From contig NZ_AFCF02000006.1 in NCBI RefSeq assembly GCF_000203975.2, positions 310,001 through 374,000 of the forward strand: a DNA stretch of 64,000 bases, given 5' to 3'. The notes below the pieces were generated by a model. That model had not been told where the DNA came from, made no database searches, and saw only the letters and a list, made by a program, of their open reading frames with translations. This stretch comes from Leisingera sp. ANG1 (GTDB lineage: Bacteria; Pseudomonadota; Alphaproteobacteria; Rhodobacterales; Rhodobacteraceae). Position 1 is the first letter of the stretch; each line of letters begins with the position of its first letter. A program made the position numbers and the translations under genes. Shown piece after piece: positions 53,816-62,465 of this stretch.

Positions 53816-53854
53816 GCCGCCCGCGCCGCGCGACAGCGCGGCGCTTGGCCCAAG
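53816..53854 (-). repeat. Gene-end intergenic element, family B, downstream of the coiled-coil gene
   Basis: On the minus strand CTTGGGCCAAGCGCCGCGC leads to TGTCGCGCGGCGCGG. GCGCCGCGC and GCGCGGCGC form the hairpin. It follows the leftward gene ending at 53925. Confidence 0.55.
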
Positions 53855-53924
53855 TCTGTTCAGATTGTGATGGCGCAGCCAGCGCGGTCTGCAGACGCGG
53901 GAGTATCCCGCTGCTTCAAGCTGC

Positions 53925-54239
53925 TCAGTGCGGGATCTGGCTGCGCAGCTCTTCGGTTTCGCGGCGGGCCTCGCGCAGGCCCTCCATTGCCGCCCGCAGC
54001 TCTGCTTCGGTCTGGGTCAGCTGATTGGTCAGCTCCGCCTCGCGCTGCTGCAGATAGGTGATCGCCTGATCGCGGGTTTCCTCCGCCTCATGCAGCTCCT
54101 GGCTCATCCGGTCCAGGTCGGCCACGTCGCTCTGACGCACGCGGGTGAAGCGGTGCACCAGCCAGTTGGCGAACCAGCCCATGGCGAAGGCCGCAAACAG
54201 GATGATCGCGGTGGTAATGATGAACTCTGTCCTGTTCAT
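53925..54239 (-). CDS. Membrane-anchored coiled-coil protein
   Basis: A 104-aa protein of unknown function: one N-terminal membrane helix (about residues 8-28, ITTAIILFAAFAMGWFANWL), then a long heptad-rich coiled coil to the end (DRMSQELHEAEETRDQAI, ELTNQLTQTEAELRAAME). The cytoplasmic or periplasmic side is unclear. Its ATG overlaps the OmpA-family gene's stop by four bases, so the two are probably co-translated and may act together at the envelope. Confidence 0.75.
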   Translation of the reverse strand: MNRTEFIITTAIILFAAFAMGWFANWLVHRFTRVRQSDVADLDRMSQELHEAEETRDQAITYLQQREAELTNQLTQTEAELRAAMEGLREARRETEELRSQIPH

Positions 54240-56125
54240 TCCTCTGGTGTCTCCTGTGCGCCGTCTGCGCTTTCGGCGGCCGCGCCGCTGTCGTCGTCAT
54301 TTACTTCAGTCTGCTCCGCCGGGCGGACCAGTTTGAACTCGATGCGGCGGTTGGCCTCGCGGCCTTCCTCGGTGCCGTTGTCGGCAATCGGCTCACTTTC
54401 GCCATAGCCCTTGGCCGCGAAAGTCGAAGTCACCACCCGGCGCGCGCGCAGCTCGTTCAGAACCGATTGCGCCCGTGCCTGGCTCAGGTTCTGGTTCATC
54501 ACTTCGCGGCCCTGGCTGTCGGTATGGCCCTGAATCTCCAGCCGCACCGGGCCGCAGTTGCCCAGCACCTCCGCAATCCGGTCCATGGTGGCAGCGCTTT
54601 CGGCGGCAATTGTGGCGGAACCGGGTTCAAAGGCAATTTTCGACTCGGCTTGGGCTCCAGCGAGCTGTGCCTCGCAAAGCTCCGGCGGGATCGGCTGATC
54701 CGCAGGCGCAGGTGGTTCCTCATAGGTGATGTCGAGGCCATAAGTCTCTGCCTCGCCCAGTTTGGCGGACAGGAAACGGGAGATCTCGGCAAGTGCATCC
54801 TTGCGGTAGCTCATCCCGCGCAGTTCCAGGTTTTCCGGGGTTACTGTCACTGAGCCGCGCTGCAGATAGGAAAGCGCCTCCAGCCCGGCCAGCACCCGAA
54901 CCGGCCAATCCGCGGGCAGGTCGGCGACGACACGGGTGGCGGTATGCACATTGGCGGAGCCAAAACGTGCCTTGGCATAGCTGTCGGCCACCGTGCGCAG
55001 GGCCGCATCGCTCAGCCGGCCGCGCAGCTGGACCTGGCCCTCGGGGCTGAGGGTTGCGGTGAATTCGGGCGGGCCGGCAGTGGCGCTGGCCTCTGGCACC
55101 GGCAGAACTGCGTGCAGGGCAAAGACCCGGGGCAGGGCGCTTTCCAGCTCACCCACCACATGGTCGAATGCGCCGCTGGCAGTGCCTTCCGCGGCAACCA
55201 GCGTAATGTCGGCGTTGGCAATGGTGACGGTCCCGCCGCCCAGTTCGGCCAGGCTGGCGATGCTCAGTTCCGACGCGCGGGCCCAATTGGGGGAGGGCAC
55301 CCCCATGCCGATCACGCAGTCTGCTTCGCCTTCAAGCCCGGCCTTGCGGGCGGCTTCCAGGATGCGATTGCGGCTTTCCTCGCTCTCGGCAGAGCAGGCG
55401 TCGAACTGGGCGCCGTCCTTGTCCAGCAGGAACCGCAGGGTAAAGGGCGTGATCACCGGACGCGGCGCCGCAATGTCCATCGCCAGCCGCAGCCCCGGGG
55501 GGGCCAGACGGCCAAGCTGCTCTTCCAGCTGATGCTTCGCCTCTTCACTGCCGGATATTGCGGTGATGGAGACCTCGCCGGCTTCAACCGAAATCTTGGC
55601 GCGGGGCAGCAGCTTCAGTGCTTCGACGGCGAAATCCAAAGCCTGTTGCCAGCCCTCGGGCTTGGCATATTTGGCTGTTTCCAAGAGGTCGGCCACACTG
55701 CCTTCACCGGCGAGAGCGTTCAACTGTTTGACCATCGCAGCACGGCCGGAGCCTGCGGGGATCAGACCGATGATCGAAATGCCGCTGTCGTTACGCAGGA
55801 TTTCAGCGGAAAACCGGGGTGGCGCCAGACCTTTGGCCGGGGGGACCTTCATGCCGTCGATGATCCGCGCCGCGTCGACGACGCCGCCGACAAGCGAAAT
55901 CACAGAGAACCGGGTTGCTTCGTCCGGGGCGGTGCCTTCGAGCAGTACCTGCAGCCCGTCGGCCGTAACCTCGGCCCAGGTGTGGCCTGCGGTGTCGAGT
56001 GTCTCGCGCACCCCGGTTTCGGTGCTGCGTTCCACCGCGGTGACAGCAAACCCGGCAGCAACAAGGCTCAGCCCTGCGGCAGCAGTGAAGGCCAAGCCTG
56101 GGATCAGCAGAGAGGACAAGCGCAT
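54236..56125 (-). CDS. OmpA-family protein with BON-like periplasmic repeats
   Basis: A 629-aa envelope protein. An N-terminal hydrophobic segment (residues 5-30) acts as signal or anchor; residues about 50-480 contain repeated BON-like alpha/beta units (for example WAEVTADGLQVLLEGTAPDE and GQVQLRGRLSDAALRTV); and about 490-600 is an OmpA C-terminal peptidoglycan-binding domain with GHTDSQG, NQNLSQARAQSVL and NRRIEF. The tail is acidic. The architecture resembles BON-OmpA proteins such as mycobacterial ArfA. A membrane coiled-coil protein follows in an overlapping frame. Role probably structural, linking membrane and wall. Confidence 0.85.
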   Translation of the reverse strand: MRLSSLLIPGLAFTAAAGLSLVAAGFAVTAVERSTETGVRETLDTAGHTWAEVTADGLQVLLEGTAPDEATRFSVISLVGGVVDAARIIDGMKVPPAKGLAPPRFSAEILRNDSGISIIGLIPAGSGRAAMVKQLNALAGEGSVADLLETAKYAKPEGWQQALDFAVEALKLLPRAKISVEAGEVSITAISGSEEAKHQLEEQLGRLAPPGLRLAMDIAAPRPVITPFTLRFLLDKDGAQFDACSAESEESRNRILEAARKAGLEGEADCVIGMGVPSPNWARASELSIASLAELGGGTVTIANADITLVAAEGTASGAFDHVVGELESALPRVFALHAVLPVPEASATAGPPEFTATLSPEGQVQLRGRLSDAALRTVADSYAKARFGSANVHTATRVVADLPADWPVRVLAGLEALSYLQRGSVTVTPENLELRGMSYRKDALAEISRFLSAKLGEAETYGLDITYEEPPAPADQPIPPELCEAQLAGAQAESKIAFEPGSATIAAESAATMDRIAEVLGNCGPVRLEIQGHTDSQGREVMNQNLSQARAQSVLNELRARRVVTSTFAAKGYGESEPIADNGTEEGREANRRIEFKLVRPAEQTEVNDDDSGAAAESADGAQETPEE

Positions 56126-56185
56126 ATGGCGGCAGTTTCCCTTGGTCAGTTAGTGGCTCTTACCCTGCGCGGGGCCGCGGTTCAA

Positions 56186-57148
56186 TCACACGAACATGGC
56201 CAGGGCAAAGAAGATCAGCGGGATCAGGCCGGTATCGCGGTTGAGGCGGAACAGCTGCAGCAGCCGTGCATTGTTTTCCGCGTCAAAGGCACGCAGCTGC
56301 CAGGTCATGTGCCAGCCCATTGCCCATGGGGCGGCCAACGCCAGTACCAGCGCCAGAACAGAGGCGCTTTCCAGCATTGCACCGATCACCGCCATCGCCA
56401 TCAGGCAGACAAAGGCGACGATAAAGCGGCGCAGCCACATCGGAGTTTCCGTGCCGAACAGCCGGGCGGTGGATTTCACTCCGATCAACGCGTCGTCCTC
56501 TGTGTCCTGGTGGGCATAAATGGTGTCGTAGAACAGCGTCCAAGCGATGCCTGCGAGATACAGCAGCACCGGCGGCCAGCCCATGCTGCCGGTATGCGCC
56601 ACCCAGGCCAGCATCGCCCCCCAGTTGAAGGCGAGGCCCAGAAACACCTGCGGCCACCAGGTGAACCGTTTGGCAAACGGGTAGACTGCCACGGGCAGCA
56701 GCGACAGGATGCCCATGGCTATGGCGGCTTGGTTGAAGGTCAGCAGGATCATCAGGCCCAAAAGGCACTGCAGACCCATCCAGGCCAGCGCGCCCTTGAC
56801 CGTGACCTGGCCGGAGGGGATCGGGCGTGACCGGGTGCGCTCCACCTGGCCGTCGAAGTTGCGGTCGGTGATGTCATTCCAGGTGCAGCCCGCCCCGCGC
56901 ATCAGCCATGCGCCGCCCGCGCAGCCGATGGCAATCCACAAGTCGCTCCAGCGCGGGCTTTGATCCGCCAGGATCGCCAGGGCAAGCCCCCACCAGCAAG
57001 GGATCAGCAGCAGCCAGGTGCCGATCGGCCGGTCAGCGCGGCTGAGGCGCAGGTAGGGGCGTGCCCACTCCGGGGCATATGTGTCGACCCAGTTTCCCTT
57101 GACCGCATCCGCGACCTGACCCTCTGGTGCTGGTGTCTCGCCTTGCAT
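56186..57148 (-). CDS. ubiA: 4-hydroxybenzoate polyprenyltransferase
   Basis: Inner-membrane prenyltransferase that attaches the polyprenyl tail to 4-hydroxybenzoate in ubiquinone synthesis. The 320-aa protein has the two aspartate-rich motifs NDITDRNFDGQVERTRSRP and the later YAHQDTEDDALIGVKSTA, and eight or nine membrane helices. The ATG at 57148 gives MQGETPAPEG; the longer frame upstream overlaps the rsmE start. It is divergent from rsmE by only 12 bases. Confidence 0.93.
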   Translation of the reverse strand: MQGETPAPEGQVADAVKGNWVDTYAPEWARPYLRLSRADRPIGTWLLLIPCWWGLALAILADQSPRWSDLWIAIGCAGGAWLMRGAGCTWNDITDRNFDGQVERTRSRPIPSGQVTVKGALAWMGLQCLLGLMILLTFNQAAIAMGILSLLPVAVYPFAKRFTWWPQVFLGLAFNWGAMLAWVAHTGSMGWPPVLLYLAGIAWTLFYDTIYAHQDTEDDALIGVKSTARLFGTETPMWLRRFIVAFVCLMAMAVIGAMLESASVLALVLALAAPWAMGWHMTWQLRAFDAENNARLLQLFRLNRDTGLIPLIFFALAMFV

Positions 57149-57160
57149 ATGTAGGACCCC

Positions 57161-57886
57161 ATGAGTGCGAAAATCAGACTGTATGTAGAGCACCCTTTGG
57201 GGGCAGGGCAATCACTTCCCTTGGATCGTGATCAAGCGCATTACCTGTTCGGAGTGATGCGTCTGACGGCGGGCGCCCATGTGGCGTTGTTTAACGGCAA
57301 GGACGGCGAGTGGCTTGCCGAGGTTGCGGAGGCAGGCAAGCGCGGCGGCACGTTGGTTTGCCAGGAGCAGTCCAAGCCCTTGCAGCTGCCGCCGGACCTG
57401 TGGCTGATGTTTGCGCCGATCAAGAAAGCGCGCACTGACTTTATCGTTGAAAAGGCCGCTGAGATGGGCGCTGCGCGCATCCTGCCGGTACAGACGGAGT
57501 TCACCAATTCCGAGCGCATCCGCCAGGACCGGCTGCAGGCCCATGCGGTGGAGGCGGCGGAGCAATGCGGCGGCACCTATGTGCCGGAAGTGGCGGACCT
57601 GCAGAAGCTGTCCCGCCTGCTGGACCAATGGCCAATTGAGCGGCAGCTGATGTTCTGCGACGAGGCGGAGGTCGGCAATGCGCTGCAACTGGCCGCAGAG
57701 ACGCAGAAGGGCGCCTCTTGGGCCATTCTGATCGGCCCCGAAGGCGGATTTTCAGAGACAGAGCGCAAGCGGCTGCACACGCTGCCGCAATCCCATGTGG
57801 TCAGCCTCGGCCCCCGCATCCTGCGCGCCGATACCGCTGCGGTGGCGGCAATGACCCTTTGGCAGCAGGCGCTGGGGGATTGGTAG
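57161..57886 (+). CDS. rsmE: 16S rRNA (uracil(1498)-N(3))-methyltransferase
   Basis: SPOUT-class methyltransferase that modifies U1498 in the 30S decoding site. The 241-aa protein has an N-terminal PUA-like domain (DQAHYLFGVMRLTAG), then the SPOUT domain with the SAM-knot motifs LIGPEGGFSETE and SLGPRILRADTA. The ATG at 57161 lies 12 bases from the divergent ubiA ATG, so the two genes have overlapping promoters. Confidence 0.93.
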   Translation: MSAKIRLYVEHPLGAGQSLPLDRDQAHYLFGVMRLTAGAHVALFNGKDGEWLAEVAEAGKRGGTLVCQEQSKPLQLPPDLWLMFAPIKKARTDFIVEKAAEMGAARILPVQTEFTNSERIRQDRLQAHAVEAAEQCGGTYVPEVADLQKLSRLLDQWPIERQLMFCDEAEVGNALQLAAETQKGASWAILIGPEGGFSETERKRLHTLPQSHVVSLGPRILRADTAAVAAMTLWQQALGDW

Positions 57887-58048
57887 AAGGAGGCTGCGTG
57901 ACTCTGGTCACAGACTGGAAACCATTTTCGGTTAACCTTTGAGTGTGCCGCGGCGTCCGCGGCCATTGCATCTGCGGCCCGGGCCCCACAAGTAAGGAGG
58001 GCACGGCAGGCTGTACCGGCTGCCAGACGTTTGAATGAGGCGAAACAC

Positions 58049-58576
58049 ATGAGTTTCATCCGCCCCGAAGCCCGCGAAACCCTGTGGCAATGGCGCGAAG
58101 TCCTTGCCGCCGCGCTGATGTTCCTGCTGGGACTGAAATGGGCGTATTCCGCGGCCGGCTTCACCGCGATCACCGGCTGGGCGCTGGTTGCCACCGGGCT
58201 TGTCGCTGCCGTCATCGGCGTCCAGCGGATGCGGTTCCGGCGCGGCAGCGGCGGTCCTGGCGTGGTGCAAGTGGATGAGGGGCAGATTGCCTATTTCGGG
58301 CCGCTCAACGGCGGCGCTGTAGCAGCCTCGGAACTGGAGCGGCTGGCTCTGGATCACACGTCCAAACCGCCGCACTGGCTGCTGGAGCAGCCCGGCCAGC
58401 CGCCGCTGGCAATCCCGGTGAATGCCGAAGGCTACGAGGCACTGTTTGACGTCTTTGCCGCCCTTCCCGGCCTCAAGACGGAGCGGATGCTGGCGGAGCT
58501 GCGCCGCCGCGGCCCTCACCAGGTCGTGATCTGGGAGCGCGCCGCCAGCCGCCCGGAACATCAGCGCCTGCATTGA
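58049..58576 (+). CDS. Conserved two-helix membrane protein of unknown function
   Basis: A 175-aa protein, not assigned to a family I can name. Two membrane helices lie at about residues 22-38 and 48-64 (VLAAALMFLLGLKWAY; WALVATGLVAAVIGV), followed by a soluble domain that reads like a PH-like beta domain (VVQVDEGQIAYFGPLNGG). GAGG is eight bases before the ATG. Two genes down is gshA on the same strand, after a 65-base gap. A membrane-associated regulatory or scaffold role is a guess. Confidence 0.75.
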   Translation: MSFIRPEARETLWQWREVLAAALMFLLGLKWAYSAAGFTAITGWALVATGLVAAVIGVQRMRFRRGSGGPGVVQVDEGQIAYFGPLNGGAVAASELERLALDHTSKPPHWLLEQPGQPPLAIPVNAEGYEALFDVFAALPGLKTERMLAELRRRGPHQVVIWERAASRPEHQRLH

Positions 58577-58641
58577 CACTGGCGGCGATTCCGCCCACGA
58601 CTGACCCTTCAAGACAGATCTAACAGGACGGAGTGCCAGGC

Positions 58642-60012
58642 ATGTCCATTCCCCAGTCCGGCGGCGGGCCGATCGAACGCCACGAGCAGCTTGCCCAGTA
58701 TCTTGCCGACGGCTGCAAACCCAAGGAAGACTGGCGCATCGGCACCGAGCATGAGAAGTTCGGCTTCTGCAAGGACACGCTAAAGCCGCTGCCCTATGCC
58801 GGTGAACGCTCCATCCTGGCGGTGCTGGAAGGCCTGCGCGACGGCCATGGCTGGGCGCCGCTGACCGAAGGCGACAACCTCATCGGCCTGACCAAGGACG
58901 GCGCCAACATCAGCCTGGAGCCGGGCGGCCAGCTCGAGCTTTCGGGCGCGCCGCTGGAAACCATCCATGAGACTTGCGATGAGGTGAACGCCCACCTGCG
59001 CGACGTCAAGGACATCGCCGACAAGATCGGCGTCGGCTTTATCGGTCTGGGTGCCGCCCCTGTGTGGCGCCATGAAGACATGCCGCTGATGCCCAAGGGC
59101 CGCTACAAGCTGATGGACGGCTACATGCAGGAAGTCGGCACCATGGGCACCACCATGATGCGCCGCACCTGCACCGTGCAGGTGAACCTCGACTTCTCGT
59201 CCGAGGCCGACATGGTGCAGAAACTCCGGGTGGCGCTGGCACTGCAGCCGGTGGCCACGGCACTGTTTTCCAATTCCCCGTTCCTGGACGGCAAGCCCAA
59301 CGGCCACAAGTCCTGGCGCGCCCGCGTCTGGCGCTCGCTGGACGCCGACCGCACCGGCATGCTGCCGTTTGTGTTCGAGGAAGGCTTCGGTTTTGAAGCC
59401 TGGGTGCAGTATGCACTCGATGTGCCGATGTATTTCGTCTACCGCAACGGCGAGTACATCAATGCGCTGGGAATGTCCTTCCGCGACTTCCTGAAGGGCG
59501 AGCTGCCCGCGCTACCAGGCGAAACCCCGACGCTCAGCGACTGGGCGGACCACCTGACCACCATCTTCCCCGAGGCCCGCATTAAGAAATTCATCGAGAT
59601 GCGCGGCGCCGACGGCGGCCCCTGGCGCCGCCTTTGCGCGCTGCCGGCCTTTTGGGTTGGCCTCACCTATGATCAAACCGCGCTTGATGCCGCCTGGGAC
59701 CTGGTCAAGGGGTGGGACGCGGAAACCCGCGACGCGCTGCGCGTTGCCGCCTCCGAGCAGGGGCTGCAGGCCAAGGTGAATGGCATCAGCATGCACGAGC
59801 TGGCCCGCGAAGTGGTAGCAATCTCCGAAAGCGGCCTCAAGGCCCGCGCCCGCCCCGGCGCAGGCGGGCTGGTGCCGGATGAAACCCATTTCCTGAACGC
59901 GCTGAAAGACAGCCTGGAAACCGGCAAGGTGCCCGCGGACGAGCTGCTGGAGCGGTACAACGGCGCCTGGGAAGGTGACCTCAGCCGGATCTACGGTGAG
60001 TTTGCCTACTGA
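58642..60012 (+). CDS. gshA: Glutamate--cysteine ligase, plant/alphaproteobacterial type
   Basis: ATP-dependent ligase forming gamma-glutamylcysteine, first step of glutathione synthesis. The 456-aa protein belongs to the GCS2 type: WRIGTEHEKFGF near the N terminus, GANISLEPGGQLELSG, MMRRTCTVQVNLD and the substrate region SNSPFLDGKPNGHKSWR. Plant enzymes of this type are regulated by disulfides. The ATG at 58642 is chosen; GTG at 58633 would add three residues. A hairpin terminator follows. Confidence 0.93.
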   Translation: MSIPQSGGGPIERHEQLAQYLADGCKPKEDWRIGTEHEKFGFCKDTLKPLPYAGERSILAVLEGLRDGHGWAPLTEGDNLIGLTKDGANISLEPGGQLELSGAPLETIHETCDEVNAHLRDVKDIADKIGVGFIGLGAAPVWRHEDMPLMPKGRYKLMDGYMQEVGTMGTTMMRRTCTVQVNLDFSSEADMVQKLRVALALQPVATALFSNSPFLDGKPNGHKSWRARVWRSLDADRTGMLPFVFEEGFGFEAWVQYALDVPMYFVYRNGEYINALGMSFRDFLKGELPALPGETPTLSDWADHLTTIFPEARIKKFIEMRGADGGPWRRLCALPAFWVGLTYDQTALDAAWDLVKGWDAETRDALRVAASEQGLQAKVNGISMHELAREVVAISESGLKARARPGAGGLVPDETHFLNALKDSLETGKVPADELLERYNGAWEGDLSRIYGEFAY

Positions 60013-60036
60013 CAGCCGGCAATCTTGCACCTGCAC

Positions 60037-60072
60037 ACCCAGCTATTCCGCAAGGGAAGGGCTGGGTTTTTC
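60037..60072 (+). terminator. Terminator after gshA
   Basis: ACCCAGC pairs with GCTGGGT around a 17-base loop (partly paired inside), followed by TTTTTCC. Starts 25 bases after the stop. Confidence 0.75.
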
Positions 60073-60206
60073 CATTCTGCGGCCCCGGCACAGCCTGCGG
60101 CTTTCAGCGGGGTCAGGGCATTGCCTGACCAGAGTTGTTTTGCGGCTTGCCGGCAAAATTGCACACGGATATTCAGCCGCTGTTCATTGAAACAAAGGTT
60201 TGAACT

Positions 60207-60461
60207 ATGCGCGATTTTTTCATCTCGGCCTTCGAGAAACTTGTTGGCCTGATTGTCATTCTGATGGTTGTCGGTGTGCTCGGTGGTGCCGCTGCAATTT
60301 ACTCCGATCCCTTCAAGGGCGGTACCCTTCCCGCCCTTTTGGTGCTGCTGGGCGGGCTGCTCTACGTGATCATGCTGGGCGGAATGCTGTACCTGTTCCT
60401 TGGCATCTACCACAACACCAAACGCACCGCTGAGGCCGTGGACCGTCAGGCGCGGAGCTGA
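60207..60461 (+). CDS. Small two-helix membrane protein
   Basis: An 84-aa protein of unknown function with two membrane helices (about residues 8-30, EKLVGLIVILMVVGVLGGAAA, split here as LVGLIVILMVVGVLGG; and 44-66, LLVLLGGLLYVIMLGGML) linked by a short SDPFKGGTLP loop, and a basic C-terminal tail. The ATG is preceded by AAAGG. It has its own terminator and no operon partner. The sequence suggests an integral inner-membrane accessory protein. Confidence 0.72.
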   Translation: MRDFFISAFEKLVGLIVILMVVGVLGGAAAIYSDPFKGGTLPALLVLLGGLLYVIMLGGMLYLFLGIYHNTKRTAEAVDRQARS

Positions 60462-60478
60462 CACTGCTGTAAAGAAAA

Positions 60479-60512
60479 CCGGCGGCAGGTTGCCCTGCCG
60501 CCGGCTGTTTTT
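60479..60512. terminator. Strong hairpin terminator
   Basis: CCGGCGGCAGG and CCTGCCGCCGG form a perfect 11-bp stem with a 4-base loop, followed by CTGTTTTT. Left of it is AAAGAAAA, so it may also serve the convergent YHS gene. Confidence 0.88.
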
Positions 60513-60533
60513 CGTGAGTGGCAGCTTCAGGCC

Positions 60534-61010
60534 TTATTGCGCCTGAAGTTCTTCCGGGGTCTTATCAGCAATATCGGTCCAGTTAACGCTGGCTTTCTCG
60601 ATGAAGCCCGGGATGTCGCCTTCCCAGCGTTCCTGAATGTCCTGCGACAGGTTCAGGTACAGGGTGTTGTCGACGATCTTCCAGTGGTTCGGATCACCGT
60701 CGAACTTGAAGCCCATCGCGGTGCCAAAGGCGCAGTAGCCGCCGTATGCCGGCACATAGGCTTCGGGATTCTTTTCAAACGCCGCTTTGTGCTCTTCCGA
60801 GGCGAAGCGGTAGGTTGCGTCATTGTAAATGGAAGTGATTTTGTAGCTGCCCTTGGTGGGGGCACCGTCCGTGAAATATGCGACCGGGTCATAGCCCTGC
60901 ATGGCCAGGCCGGTGGAGGATGCGTTGATCTCAACGCCCGCCGCCAGTGCCGAGGTTGCCATTGCAACCGACAGAGCCACACCGCTGATCAGTGCTTTTA
61001 CTTTGTTCAT
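60534..61010 (-). CDS. Exported YHS-domain protein
   Basis: A 158-aa periplasmic protein. Signal peptide of about 23 residues with cleavage after ALA (MNKVKALISGVALSVAM at its start). The mature part holds a YHS-like domain with QGYDPVAYF, YRFASEEHKAAFEKNPE and YGGYCAFGTAMG. YHS domains are associated with metal handling, but the usual metal-binding cysteine is represented here only by YGGYC. Function not known; the family is common in Rhodobacteraceae. Confidence 0.85.
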   Translation of the reverse strand: MNKVKALISGVALSVAMATSALAAGVEINASSTGLAMQGYDPVAYFTDGAPTKGSYKITSIYNDATYRFASEEHKAAFEKNPEAYVPAYGGYCAFGTAMGFKFDGDPNHWKIVDNTLYLNLSQDIQERWEGDIPGFIEKASVNWTDIADKTPEELQAQ

Positions 61011-61250
61011 GGTCCCGTCCTTTCAAATCCCGGCCGCGGCGTTCCCAAATGCTTGCCCAGCCGGCGTTTCACCATGTGTGCCGCGGTATGCTGCGGGTCA
61101 CGGCACCGATGTGGAGAGCCGGGCGATCACATTCAAAACAACTCAATTTGACTGTGCGCAAGCCGGATACCGCTTGTGCATTTTTGCGCAGAACGGGTGA
61201 CAGGCGGCACAGATGCAGGCAGACTGGTCACAGTAAAACGGGAGAACAGG

Positions 61251-61601
61251 ATGACACACCCATTCCCCACCCGCCGCGAAGTGCTGGGTAGCCTTCTTGC
61301 GGCTGCTGTGTTTGCAGGGGCGGCTGCAGCCCAGAGCATAAGCGGCAGTTACCGCGCCGAGGGCCGCAATCCCGATGGCAGCACCTATTCCGGTACGGTT
61401 CAGATCAACGACAATGGCGGCGTGGTCGAAATGAACTGGCAAGTCGGAGCCCAGGCTTATGCCGGGACCGGCACACGTAACGGCGATGTGGTCTGGGTCG
61501 ATTGGGGCGATACCTATCCGGTGGTCTACGTGCGGATGCCTAGCGGAGAGCTGCACGGCACCTGGTCGAATGGCCGCGCGCTGGAACGGCTCATTCCTTA
61601 G
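61251..61601 (+). CDS. Small exported protein with twin-arginine-like signal
   Basis: A 116-aa protein of unknown function. The signal reads PTRREVLGSLLAAAVFAG, with an RR pair close to a Tat motif, and a probable cleavage at AAAA|QS. The mature part is a small beta-rich domain with YRAEGRNPDGSTYSGTVQI, WQVGAQAYAGTGTRNGD and a C-terminal WSNGRALE. An ACAGG site precedes the ATG. It is convergent with the 90-aa gene, overlapping it by 11 bases. Confidence 0.78.
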   Translation: MTHPFPTRREVLGSLLAAAVFAGAAAAQSISGSYRAEGRNPDGSTYSGTVQINDNGGVVEMNWQVGAQAYAGTGTRNGDVVWVDWGDTYPVVYVRMPSGELHGTWSNGRALERLIP

Positions 61602-61863
61602 CCTGCAGGGACAGGACAAAGCGGATCACTTTCTCCGCCGGCATCTCGCAGGGTTTCAGCCGTGCTCCGGACCTGAGCCGGTAGAGATTTAGGCTGATGT
61701 AATCCGTGCCGCCCAGTTCCCGTGCCACCAGCTTCTGTGATTTTCCGTTTGCCAGGTTTTCGCGGCAAACCATGTATCTGCGCCCTTCCGCGGTCCCGGT
61801 GAAGGCACCAAGGGGAAGGGCGTCAAAAGCTGCCAGAAACGCCTGCAGCTCCTTTGCTGTCAC
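61591..61863 (-). CDS. Small conserved protein of unknown function
   Basis: A 90-aa soluble protein with a GTG start that overlaps the plsY stop by four bases (GTGA). It has RRYMVCRENLANGKSQKLV and GTDYISLNLYRLRSGARLKPCEM, which look like a small alpha/beta nucleotide- or peptide-binding domain, but I do not recognise the family. It is the last gene of the leftward pyr/plsY operon. Confidence 0.72.
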   Translation of the reverse strand: MTAKELQAFLAAFDALPLGAFTGTAEGRRYMVCRENLANGKSQKLVARELGGTDYISLNLYRLRSGARLKPCEMPAEKVIRFVLSLQAKE

Positions 61864-62465
61864 TTCTGGCCGATACGCGGTTCAGTGCCTGCCCGCAGGC
61901 GCGCAATATTGGCGGAGTGCCGGATGAAGACCACCGCGGCCAGCAGCAGTGCGAGCAGCGCAACCACCTGGTATCCCAGCAGTATGGCCCAGACTGCGCC
62001 TGAAGCGGCTGAAACCAGCGCCCCCATTGAGGATATCCGGGTCACGGCGGCTGCCGCGAGCCAGGTCAGGCAGCAGGCGATGCCAACCGGCCAGGCCAGC
62101 GCCAGCATCAGCCCCAGGAAGGTGGCCACACCTTTGCCGCCCTTGAAGCCCAGCCAGACCGGAAAGCAGTGGCCGAGGAAAGCCATCAGACCTGCCGCCT
62201 GCGCCGCATCCTCGCCAGCCAGGGAGCGGGCCAGCAGCACCGCCGCCGCGCCCTTGCCGCCATCCAGGAGGAGTGTCAGTGCCGCGGCGGCCTTGCTGCC
62301 GGTGCGCAGCACGTTGGTGGTGCCGATGTTGCCCGATCCGATCTCGCGCAGGTTGCCAAGGCCAAAGACCCTGGTGACAAGCATGCCGAAGGGCACCGAG
62401 CCGAGGCCATATCCGATTACCGCCCACAGGATCAGAACCGCCGCTGAACTTTCCAGTACTGGCAT
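61860..62465 (-). CDS. plsY: Acyl-phosphate:glycerol-3-phosphate O-acyltransferase
   Basis: Membrane enzyme that forms lysophosphatidic acid from acyl-phosphate. The 201-aa protein has five helices and the three PlsY motifs: GSVPFGML, GSGNIGTTNVLR and GFKGGKGVATFLG. The ATG overlaps the dihydroorotase-like gene's stop by one base, and its own stop overlaps the next gene. The phospholipid role complements pgsA at 52 kb. Confidence 0.93.
   Translation of the reverse strand: MPVLESSAAVLILWAVIGYGLGSVPFGMLVTRVFGLGNLREIGSGNIGTTNVLRTGSKAAAALTLLLDGGKGAAAVLLARSLAGEDAAQAAGLMAFLGHCFPVWLGFKGGKGVATFLGLMLALAWPVGIACCLTWLAAAAVTRISSMGALVSAASGAVWAILLGYQVVALLALLLAAVVFIRHSANIARLRAGTEPRIGQK

Larger units (their letters stand above)
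53592..53924. other. 333-base spacer between convergent moaE and the coiled-coil gene
   Basis: No coding frame stands out. It contains a CGGGGAG/CTCCCG hairpin just after moaE and two family B gene-end elements in opposite orientation (53651-53681 and 53816-53854), with GC-rich filler between. Confidence 0.6.

Noticed and set aside
54944-56830. Long 628-codon open frame on the plus strand
   Set aside because: Shadow of the OmpA-family gene and ubiA, both with clear family motifs.
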